From the NCBI GenBank assembly GCA_964506325.1, contig CAZDLO010000163.1:1-5770 (forward strand): a stretch of DNA of 5,770 nt, given 5' to 3'. Source of the DNA: CAINVV01 sp964506325. GTDB lineage: Bacteria > Bacteroidota > Bacteroidia > Bacteroidales > Prolixibacteraceae. Each line of letters opens with the position of its first letter. The stretch's first letter is position 1. A model generated the notes under the pieces. The model was given only the letters and a program-made list of their open reading frames with translations. It was not told where the DNA came from and did no database searches. The position numbers were made by a program, and so were the translations under genes. Positions 1 through 5,379 of the stretch are shown one piece after another.

Positions 1-1604
1 ACCTGTTGAACGATCCGTTAATCAATGGGTTAATGGTGAGTTTCCGCGACATCTCTGAACGCAAAGTGGCCGAGGAATTATTGCGGAAAAGTGAAGCGAG
101 GTACAGTTCCATGATATCCAATATTTCGGATGTGATCGGCATCATGGGTGCCGATGGCCTGATGAAATACAAAAGTGCGAACATCGAAAGGTTTTTCGGA
201 TGGTTACCTGAAGAACGAATTGGGACCAGCGGCTTCGCAACAGTCCATCCAGATGATATTGAATTGACCCAAAGAGCGTTCTACAAGTTGTTGGAGAAAG
301 AGAACTCAGTTTTAACTTTTCAATTCAGATACCGATGTAAAGACGGCAATTACAAACCCATCGAAATTACGGCAGCCAATCTATTGAAAGACCCTGCAAT
401 CAATGGGTTATTACTGAATTACCGCGACATTACTGACCGTAAAAAGAGAGAGCTGGAGATCCAACTCCAAAACAATGAACTTCAGAAGCTCAACACCGAA
501 AAAGACAAATTCTTCTCCATCATCGCCCACGACCTCCGCGGACCGATGGGCGGACTTATGCAGCTAACCGAATTGATGGCCGACGAGAATCTGTATCTCA
601 CAGATATTGAAATCAAAGAGATGACGATAGACCTAAGTCAATCGGCAAAGAATACTTTCAATCTGCTGGAAAACCTGTTGGAATGGTCGCAGGTAAGCAA
701 GGGAAATTCCGATTTCAATCCGCAAAAAATTGGCTTAAACAAGGTGGTTACCGAATGTATCAACATCCTTGCTGAACAGGCACGTGGAAAAGATATTGAA
801 CTTGTTGATGAGATTGCCAACGAGCCTGTAGTGATCGCCGATAAAAACATGCTTCAATCTATTATCAACAACCTGATTTCCAATGCCATCAAGTTTACCC
901 ACAAGGGAGGGATGGTAACCATTTCGGCCAAATCATATGGAAATAACCAAACGCTGGTAACTGTCAGTGATACCGGCATCGGCATGACCAAAGAACTTAA
1001 AGATCAATTGTTTCATATTGATGCAAACACCAAGCGAGGCGGCACCCAGGGAGAACGAAGCACCGGGCTGGGATTACTGCTTTGCAAGGAATTTGTCGAA
1101 AAGCAAGGTGGTAAAATCAGTGCAGAATCGGAGCAAAATATTGGTTCTGTGTTTAGTTTCACTCTACCATCTGCCGATTCTTCGCCAAAGATAAATGTAT
1201 GCGAAACAGTGTTGCCAGAGCATGGCTTAAAGAGTGCCCTGAAAAACCTCAATATCCTGATAGCCGAGGATGATGAAATTTCGGCCAAACTAATTTCAAT
1301 GATGGTGAAAGGATTTTCCAGTCATCTTTACAGGGCAAAGACAGGTGGGGAGGCCATCGAAATCTTTGGCCAATATCCCGGCATCGACCTGGTGATAATG
1401 GATATCAAAATGCCTGGAATGGACGGATTTGAAGCAGCCAGACAGATCCGCCGATTAAACCCCGAGGTTTTTATCTTAGCGCAAACGACCTTTGGTATGC
1501 CTGGCGGCAGGGAAAAGGCCATGGAGGCAGGATTCACTGATTATATGATAAAACCCATTGCACACAGTTCATTATTGGAATTATTAAAAATATATTTCGA
1601 TTAA
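1..1604 (+). CDS. PAS-containing hybrid sensor histidine kinase/response regulator (5' truncated)
   Basis: This is the C-terminal part of a two-component hybrid kinase. The frame is open to the window edge, so the TTG at base 6 is an internal leucine and the true start lies upstream. Numbering that codon as residue 1, residues 1-25 are the end of a PAS/PAC domain (FRDISERK). Residues 30-147 form a complete PAS ending in YRDITDRK. A coiled linker covers 147-168. The HisKA helix has phospho-acceptor His175 in SIIAHDLRGP. The HATPase domain has the N box around Asn289/Asn293, the G1 box DTGIG at 322-326 and the G2 box TGLGL at 353-357. A receiver domain (about 414-530) carries acidic residues EDD 421-423, phospho-acceptor Asp466 in MDIKMPGMDG, Thr494 and Lys516. 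All catalytic motifs are intact. No transmembrane segment is visible, but the N-terminus is missing. There is no Hpt or DNA-binding output domain, so the receiver probably works by intramolecular control or through a separate Hpt protein. The ligand is unknown. Confidence 0.96.
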   Translation, partial: LLNDPLINGLMVSFRDISERKVAEELLRKSEARYSSMISNISDVIGIMGADGLMKYKSANIERFFGWLPEERIGTSGFATVHPDDIELTQRAFYKLLEKENSVLTFQFRYRCKDGNYKPIEITAANLLKDPAINGLLLNYRDITDRKKRELEIQLQNNELQKLNTEKDKFFSIIAHDLRGPMGGLMQLTELMADENLYLTDIEIKEMTIDLSQSAKNTFNLLENLLEWSQVSKGNSDFNPQKIGLNKVVTECINILAEQARGKDIELVDEIANEPVVIADKNMLQSIINNLISNAIKFTHKGGMVTISAKSYGNNQTLVTVSDTGIGMTKELKDQLFHIDANTKRGGTQGERSTGLGLLLCKEFVEKQGGKISAESEQNIGSVFSFTLPSADSSPKINVCETVLPEHGLKSALKNLNILIAEDDEISAKLISMMVKGFSSHLYRAKTGGEAIEIFGQYPGIDLVIMDIKMPGMDGFEAARQIRRLNPEVFILAQTTFGMPGGREKAMEAGFTDYMIKPIAHSSLLELLKIYFD

Positions 1605-1680
1605 CTTCTGCATTGGATGAAATAAGGGAAATCAACAAAATAACCAACAGACACTGAGAAAATACCTATATTGTAATGGG

Positions 1681-2073
1681 ATGGGAATATGTAGCACTTG
1701 TAGCCGTACATTCAAAGTGGATTATTGGGAGGATATTAATCATTGGACCTCAAGAGATGAATCACGGCCAGAATTCTTTATATGTTCCATTTGCAGGGGA
1801 TCAAGTGCTATTTACAGATTGAAATCTGTTGCTGATAAAAGTAAAATTCTGAACATTAAAATCTCCATTATACCGTTTTACGCCATACTTGAAAACATGA
1901 TAAAGAGCGAAAACCATAATCTGAGCGAAAACCATCTTTCCTGTATTCATGGCCAAGGTTTTTGGCTAATAAACGCAAACAGATTTTCAAATCATTGCCC
2001 GATCAAAAACTCAGCAAATGCACTAATAACAAGGGTTTTAAAGAACTTATATATAAAAACAACGCAACGCTAG
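1681..2073 (+). CDS. Unrecognised small ORF with four-cysteine (zinc-ribbon-like) N-terminus
   Basis: The function of this 130-codon ORF is not recognised. It starts 76 bp after the sensor kinase on the same strand. Its first 40 residues contain two CxxC pairs, CSTC (Cys4, Cys7) and CSIC (Cys35, Cys38), separated by 27 residues, a spacing compatible with a zinc ribbon. The segment between is rich in aromatic and charged residues (DYWEDINHW, SRDESRPEFF). After about residue 50 the sequence is low in complexity and less protein-like, and it includes a SENH repeat (bases 1905-1935). The reading frame is open back to base 1621, so the annotated ATG is not certain. The Cys-rich 5' part may be a real domain fragment whose 3' part has decayed. 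No ribosome binding site is evident, which is normal in Bacteroidota. The region is more AT-rich than the flanking genes. A chance ORF is a real alternative. Confidence 0.3.
   Translation: MGICSTCSRTFKVDYWEDINHWTSRDESRPEFFICSICRGSSAIYRLKSVADKSKILNIKISIIPFYAILENMIKSENHNLSENHLSCIHGQGFWLINANRFSNHCPIKNSANALITRVLKNLYIKTTQR
1905..1935 (+). repeat. Imperfect tandem repeat, 13-bp identical core, 18-bp period
   Basis: GAGCGAAAACCAT occurs perfectly at 1905-1917 and again at 1923-1935, separated by 5 bases. The period of 18 keeps frame, and in the frame of the 1681 ORF both copies encode SENH. Only two copies exist, so this is neither a CRISPR array nor a recognised protein repeat. Replication slippage in AT-rich DNA is the simplest origin. 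Confidence 0.7.
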
Positions 2074-2204
2074 TGAAAATGGACAATTCAAAGAAAGAAG
2101 AATTCGTTGAGAATATTTATAGCTTAATGTTGAATGTATATAATTATTTATATCAAACAGGTAAAACAAAAGGACACTGGGAGGATATTCGCGGCACCAT
2201 TTAG
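1962..2204 (+). CDS. Unrecognised short lysine-rich ORF, possible gene remnant
   Basis: The 80-codon frame uses a TTG start and overlaps the preceding ORF in another frame. The most protein-like part begins at the internal ATG at 2079, which would give a 41-residue product (MDNSKKEEFVENIYSL...), possibly the true start. That part has an amphipathic, helix-like acidic/aromatic stretch and ends in KGHWEDIRGTI. No family is recognised. The frame is open back to base 1920 without a better start. Its WEDI near the end matches WEDI in the upstream 1681 ORF at both DNA and protein level. It could be a tiny genuine protein, the tail of a decayed larger gene, or chance. The base composition is clearly AT-rich compared with the kinase gene. 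Confidence 0.25.
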   Translation: MANKRKQIFKSLPDQKLSKCTNNKGFKELIYKNNATLVKMDNSKKEEFVENIYSLMLNVYNYLYQTGKTKGHWEDIRGTI

Positions 2205-2437
2205 AACTTCCTGTCAGGTGAAAATAAGTTGCACTCGTAACCTTTAAGCTTTAATATTTAAAATCGGAAACTCCATTTTAGAGCGTGTCTGTTAATGGGC
2301 AGAGCTCACCCTATCGATTTCATGACTTGCCAAATTATTATGCCATTTAAATTATTGGGAATTCCATGCATAAAAAAGTCGTGGAGACCCATGCAAATAG
2401 GACGATCATTGACGGAGCTATGAAACTGCTATTCAGG
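2205..2437. other. AT-rich gap between convergent genes, no recognisable gene
   Basis: This is the 3' flank of both the plus-strand ORFs and the minus-strand URO-D-like gene. I see no protein-like frame and no convincing hairpin with a T-run serving as terminator for either side. CCATGCA occurs twice (2364-2370 and 2390-2396) but does not form a stem. Confidence 0.5.
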
Positions 2438-3724
2438 TTATTCATTTACTACACTCATGGCAATTTCAGCCCATTCCCACAATTTTTGCGGCTTGTATTG
2501 CACTGTTGAAATATCTTTCATAATAAATTCAAGGTTACATCCTTCGGCTGCATCCTTAAAATCGATCAGCTGTTTCCTGGCTTCATTCGCATCCCAACCG
2601 ATAAATATTGCGGGTGAGGGTTTGCGACTCAGAATATATTTATCGCCGAATCCTTCTACAGCCTTTTCGGTATTCGCCCAGGGGCTGATGGATACCTTTC
2701 GCAAGTTAGGAATACGCGACAGAATTTCAGCCTTTAAGTCGAGTGGTTCGCAACATCCGTAATAGACCAGACCAAATCTCTTTAGCCAACGCAGGTCATG
2801 TTCCAATGCAAATTCCCAGTGCATTTCCGGTGAAACAGAGGAGAATATCTGCGCATTGGAACAACCCCACATATTGATTGGTCTGACATGATCACCCGAA
2901 AAATCCGGGCCGGGTAAGTAGCTCGTATAACCATAACCTCCCGAACCTATCCTGGTGTTGTTACAATCAAGGCTAAGCAGATTCTGTGCTTCAAACTGGT
3001 CAAGCTCATGCATCCAGGCATCCACCATTTTTTCGTAGGCTGCATGAACCATTTCGGGCCGCAAATACAAATCAATCATGGCCTCCTCAATTCCCCACCA
3101 ACGGATCAGAAAGTCCCACGGTGTATACCAGATATGGGTCTGACCGGTTTTTTTTACTGGGATTATACCTGAAAAAATATCATTCATGGCATCCAGGCTG
3201 TACTGGGTTGCTTTCTCCATGTAGGTAATTGTCGGCAGTTTAATCTTTTCAAGATCTTCCGGCTCTTTTATCTGAATCTTAAAATGGCGGGAATAGATCT
3301 CATTCTTAACATCTGTAAATACTGTATCTACATCTTCAACGATTCCAAAGTCGGTGGTGTGGTAAACTATCGGGCATTCCAAATAATCACTCACCACCAT
3401 ATCACAGGGCAAATGTTTCCACTGGTAAATCATCCGGCGTAATCGCTGTTCAAGGTCTCTTGCCCATGGGTGCTCTGTGAGCAAAGTTAGCTCATCATCA
3501 ACATTCATCTCATGCCACGGAATCTCATTCACCCACACCATGGGTCTCTCCTGCTTTAAATCATTCATTTTCTGCCATAGGATGGCTTTCTCCTTGTGTA
3601 CAGGCAATGAAGCAATTGAGGCAATGTCGGAACCCAATCTTCGTAGGATCTCTTTTTCAGACGCAGCTAAATGTATTTCTTTCTCAAAAGGGATTTGAGA
3701 GATATGACTTGGATCGTGCAACAT
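2438..3724 (-). CDS. Uroporphyrinogen decarboxylase-superfamily (MtaA/methyltransferase-like) protein
   Basis: This 428-residue protein is probably cytosolic, having no signal peptide or membrane segment. It resembles the URO-D/cobalamin-dependent methyltransferase-like group widespread in gut and marine anaerobes rather than haem-pathway HemE. Family-like blocks in order are: WVNEIPWHEMN (64-74), DYLECPIVYHTTDFG (113-127), HIWYTPWDFLIRWWGIEEAM (197-216), GSGGYGYTSYLPGPDF (260-275), MWGCSNAQIFSSVSPEMHWEF (285-305), YYGCCEPLDLK (321-331), ISPWANTEKA (346-355) and IMKDISTVQYKPQKLWEWAE (401-420). The Cys-rich YYGCCEP loop sits where MtaA-type enzymes carry HxC zinc ligands, so a metal and a methyl or related substrate are plausible. 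Canonical HemE is about 350 residues, so this is a longer branch. The gene lies 19 bp behind the fucosidase gene and is probably co-transcribed with it. The substrate is unknown. Membership of the superfamily is fairly secure; the reaction is not. Confidence 0.88.
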   Translation of the reverse strand: MLHDPSHISQIPFEKEIHLAASEKEILRRLGSDIASIASLPVHKEKAILWQKMNDLKQERPMVWVNEIPWHEMNVDDELTLLTEHPWARDLEQRLRRMIYQWKHLPCDMVVSDYLECPIVYHTTDFGIVEDVDTVFTDVKNEIYSRHFKIQIKEPEDLEKIKLPTITYMEKATQYSLDAMNDIFSGIIPVKKTGQTHIWYTPWDFLIRWWGIEEAMIDLYLRPEMVHAAYEKMVDAWMHELDQFEAQNLLSLDCNNTRIGSGGYGYTSYLPGPDFSGDHVRPINMWGCSNAQIFSSVSPEMHWEFALEHDLRWLKRFGLVYYGCCEPLDLKAEILSRIPNLRKVSISPWANTEKAVEGFGDKYILSRKPSPAIFIGWDANEARKQLIDFKDAAEGCNLEFIMKDISTVQYKPQKLWEWAEIAMSVVNE

Positions 3725-3734
3725 TACTCTTCAC

Positions 3735-3753
3735 TTTATTTATTTATTTATTT
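3735..3753. repeat. (TTTA)n tetranucleotide microsatellite across a stop codon
   Basis: There are four full TTTA units plus TTT (AAAT on the coding, minus strand). The tract covers the fucosidase stop codon (3744-3746) and most of the 19-bp gap to the URO-D-like start. TAA recurs every four bases, so it supplies stops in all frames. Unit gain or loss would change the intergenic spacing and the last residues of the fucosidase but not destroy either gene. Confidence 0.85.
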
Positions 3754-4802
3754 GAATCGTCTCTGACAGTACCTTCCGGGATTTCCGGAAGCTTGTCTTT
3801 CCCATTGATATATCTGCCAACTTTTTTTAATGTTTTTACATCGATCTCCCTTATACGTCCCATGTAATCTGGTCCGATGTCGATGGAGAATATATTTCCG
3901 AATTTTACAGCACCCAGGTAATCCTGGTAGACTTTTTCAGCCGGCAGGCAAAGATTGTCATGCTTTGGAAGTGAATAGAACCACATGGCGCCACCTTCGT
4001 GTTTAGGAAGAATCGGATAGGTAAATTCAGCAACTAAATAACCTTTGAAATTGCTTTCAGCATCTTTATTGTAGACAGAACTTGAAGCGTTCCCCAGTGC
4101 ACCGGGTTTTCCCAACTCCCTTAATGACAATCTTCCTGCGGGTTCCCCATGATTAAATCCAACAAAACAATTTGGCTGAAAAGAAACAACCCACTCATCA
4201 GTCTCCTTGTGACTTAACCCTCCGTCACCAACAGCATGATCCATCCAGAAAAATTCAACCGGACCGTATTTGGTGCAAAGTTCTTTTAACTGTGCCTTCT
4301 TGATCTCAGGATTTTTGCTTATACCGGCATTATAACCTTTCCCGTCAACAGCACCCGGCCAGTTCCAATCGCCTTCAGAGAAATAAAGGGCTAGCTTGAT
4401 ACCATATTTGTCGCATGATTTCCTTAGTTTGGCAAGGACATCAATTTTCAAGGGACTGTTTGTTACTTTCTTATCTGTTGTTTGTGTATCCCACAAGCAG
4501 AATCCGTCGTGGTGCTTGGTCAGGAACAGGATGTAGCCCATGCCAGCCTCTTTGGCAACCTTGCACCATTGATCAGTATCGCAACCGGTTGCTTTGAAAT
4601 AAGAAGCGTCCTTATCACTGGTCGGAGTCCATTCCTGTCCTGAGAAAGTGCTGAATGACCAGCAGATAAACATGCCGAATTTCATCTCCTTGATCTGCCG
4701 GGCACGCAGGTTATCATCGATCTTAACCTTATATTCATACTGTTGGCCAAGAACAGATCCTGATATGAATAGCGCAAGAGCAATATTGAATAAGTATTTC
4801 AT
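3744..4802 (-). CDS. Secreted GH29-like alpha-L-fucosidase
   Basis: This is a 352-residue glycoside hydrolase expected to release alpha-linked L-fucose from glycans by a retaining mechanism. Residues 1-19 are a signal peptide (charged MK, hydrophobic core, cleavage likely after SVLG before QQ), with no lipobox cysteine, so a periplasmic or secreted product is expected. GH29 landmarks are: KFGMFICWSF (41-50), the fucose-pocket motif KHHDGFCLWD (96-105), LRKSCDKYGIKLALYFSEGDW (126-146), the nucleophile region FFWMDHAVGDGG with candidate Asp188 (184-195), and GNIFSIDIGPDYMGRI (302-317), equivalent to the usual NLLLNIGP-GRI end of the barrel. It is shorter than typical GH29 enzymes (about 430-600 residues) and lacks the C-terminal beta-sandwich. 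The usual FIHWG histidine is Cys47. Both traits suggest a distinct GH29-like subfamily. The start is chosen because it gives the signal peptide; no Shine-Dalgarno is seen. It is probably the first gene of a unit with the URO-D-like gene. Confidence 0.9.
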   Translation of the reverse strand: MKYLFNIALALFISGSVLGQQYEYKVKIDDNLRARQIKEMKFGMFICWSFSTFSGQEWTPTSDKDASYFKATGCDTDQWCKVAKEAGMGYILFLTKHHDGFCLWDTQTTDKKVTNSPLKIDVLAKLRKSCDKYGIKLALYFSEGDWNWPGAVDGKGYNAGISKNPEIKKAQLKELCTKYGPVEFFWMDHAVGDGGLSHKETDEWVVSFQPNCFVGFNHGEPAGRLSLRELGKPGALGNASSSVYNKDAESNFKGYLVAEFTYPILPKHEGGAMWFYSLPKHDNLCLPAEKVYQDYLGAVKFGNIFSIDIGPDYMGRIREIDVKTLKKVGRYINGKDKLPEIPEGTVRDDSNK

Positions 4803-4809
4803 AATTTTA

Positions 4810-4908
4810 TTATTTGCTTTTTATGGCTGCATGGAACCGAAGATCAGCGATGCGAATACCCACCTGTTCATTTTCGGTTGGTGTAATAATTTCCTCATAG
4901 TAATCCAT
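4810..4908 (-). pseudogene. 32-codon ORF, likely remnant tail of a gene upstream of the fucosidase
   Basis: This minus-strand frame reads MDYYEEIITPTENEQ... and ends at a TAA 7 bp before the fucosidase ATG. The frame is open back only to 4923, where a stop (4924-4926) interrupts it. The sequence is protein-like, with alternating acidic and hydrophobic residues and the segment VGIRIADLRFHAAI, which is unusual for noncoding DNA here. The tight spacing suggests it once belonged to the same operon as the fucosidase. No family is recognised. It could instead be a real micro-ORF or chance. Confidence 0.3.
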
Positions 4909-5052
4909 TCGTCCATTCAATTCTTAAGTTATTGAAAAACTGCCTGTTACCTTGGAGACCTAAAGTTTATCATTATCTCATTTTGAGAGCTGTAGCGGAA
5001 GAGGGGTTCATGTTTATAAATTTAGCATTTTTATTAGTCATTTTTCAAATCT

Positions 5053-5079
5053 CAAAAAGCCGGACAAAAAACCCGCGCT
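5053..5079 (-). terminator. Possible rho-independent terminator (minus strand)
   Basis: On the minus strand, AGCGCGGG (5079-5072) pairs with CCGGCT (5063-5058) with one bulged C, around a T-rich loop, and is followed by a run of T (5058-5054). The stem is only six pairs. No gene reading into it is visible, so it may be left from a lost gene or be chance. Confidence 0.25.
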
Positions 5080-5152
5080 CTGCTTTAAAACTTTGGACTT
5101 AACAAACAGGATTTAAATTTATTAATTCCCCGGTAAATCTGGATGCGCAGCT

Positions 5153-5188
5153 AAATTGACCACTCTTCGCCGTTTAAAATTGACCACT
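5153..5188. repeat. Paired AAATTGACCACT direct repeats, IS21-end-like remnant
   Basis: AAATTGACCACT occurs at 5153-5164 and 5177-5188, a 24-bp period, with TCGCCGTTT-type sequence between the copies. Multiple short TGACC-type repeats close together are what I know from the ends of IS21-family insertion sequences in Bacteroidota. No istA or istB coding sequence is in the window, so this would be a solo or truncated end. The repeats are seen directly; the IS assignment is inference. Confidence 0.4.
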
Positions 5189-5280
5189 ATGGCGATAAAT
5201 ATTATATAGGAAATAAACTTAACGAAAAAAATATTATTGGCTATCAAGTTGATGAAATCGAACTATTTAAAAAACATTAA
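5155..5280 (+). pseudogene. 41-codon coding tail without a start codon
   Basis: The frame after the stop at 5152-5154 reads through to a TAA at 5278-5280 without any ATG, GTG or TTG in frame. The residues after the repeat pair (YYIGNKLNEKNIIGYQ, then VDEIELFKKH) look like the C-terminus of a real protein. No family is recognised. It may be the 3' end of a gene cut by an insertion or deletion, the junction being near the IS21-like repeats. A chance ORF in AT-rich DNA is possible. Confidence 0.25.
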
Positions 5281-5367
5281 GGCATTAAATTTTCCCCTTC
5301 TCTCTTTTTAACCCATTATCCGGATGGAAACCTTGTACATTTCATTTTCCGGCAAGTTTCAAATAAT

Positions 5368-5375
5368 TAGCTTTG
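5368..5375 (+). promoter_or_regulatory. Bacteroidota-type -7 promoter element for the RsmH-like gene
   Basis: TAGCTTTG matches the TAnnTTTG -7 consensus recognised by the Bacteroidota primary sigma factor. It ends only 4 bases before the ATG at 5380. The best -33 candidate is TTTC at 5346-5349 (consensus TTTG), 18 bases upstream. This placement predicts transcription starting at or very near the start codon, so a leaderless or nearly leaderless mRNA. Confidence 0.55.
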
Positions 5376-5379
5376 CATC

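Larger units (their letters stand above)
4924..5379. other. Mostly noncoding stretch between divergent genes
   Basis: This stretch separates the minus-strand fucosidase unit from the plus-strand methyltransferase. It holds a possible terminator (5053-5079), a repeat pair resembling an insertion-sequence end (5153-5188), a coding tail without a start (5155-5280) and a promoter (5368-5375). No intact gene was found, and no TAnnTTTG element could be placed for the minus-strand unit, so its promoter is unidentified. Confidence 0.5.

Noticed and set aside
6..8. TTG as the start of the sensor kinase
   Set aside because: The frame is open to the window edge and begins inside a PAS domain end, so the gene starts upstream.
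638..1537. Three minus-strand ORFs antisense to the kinase
   Set aside because: They lie wholly within a gene with intact catalytic motifs and have no protein-like features.
1905..1935. Short repeats as a CRISPR array
   Set aside because: Only two 13-bp copies with a 5-bp gap, too short for repeat and spacer units.
2364..2396. Terminator after the URO-D-like gene
   Set aside because: The two CCATGCA copies are direct, not inverted, and no stem with a T-run forms.
2457..3867. Plus-strand ORFs antisense to the URO-D-like gene and its junction
   Set aside because: They are shadows of the well-supported minus-strand genes.
4648..4935. Plus-strand ORF with a lipobox-like LLFAFYGC segment
   Set aside because: It overlaps the fucosidase signal peptide region antisense, and the hydrophobic stretch is internal, not N-terminal.
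5320..5352. CCGG-flanked inverted repeat upstream of the RsmH-like gene as an operator or hairpin
   Set aside because: Pairing is imperfect, and CCGG is itself palindromic, so the match has little weight.
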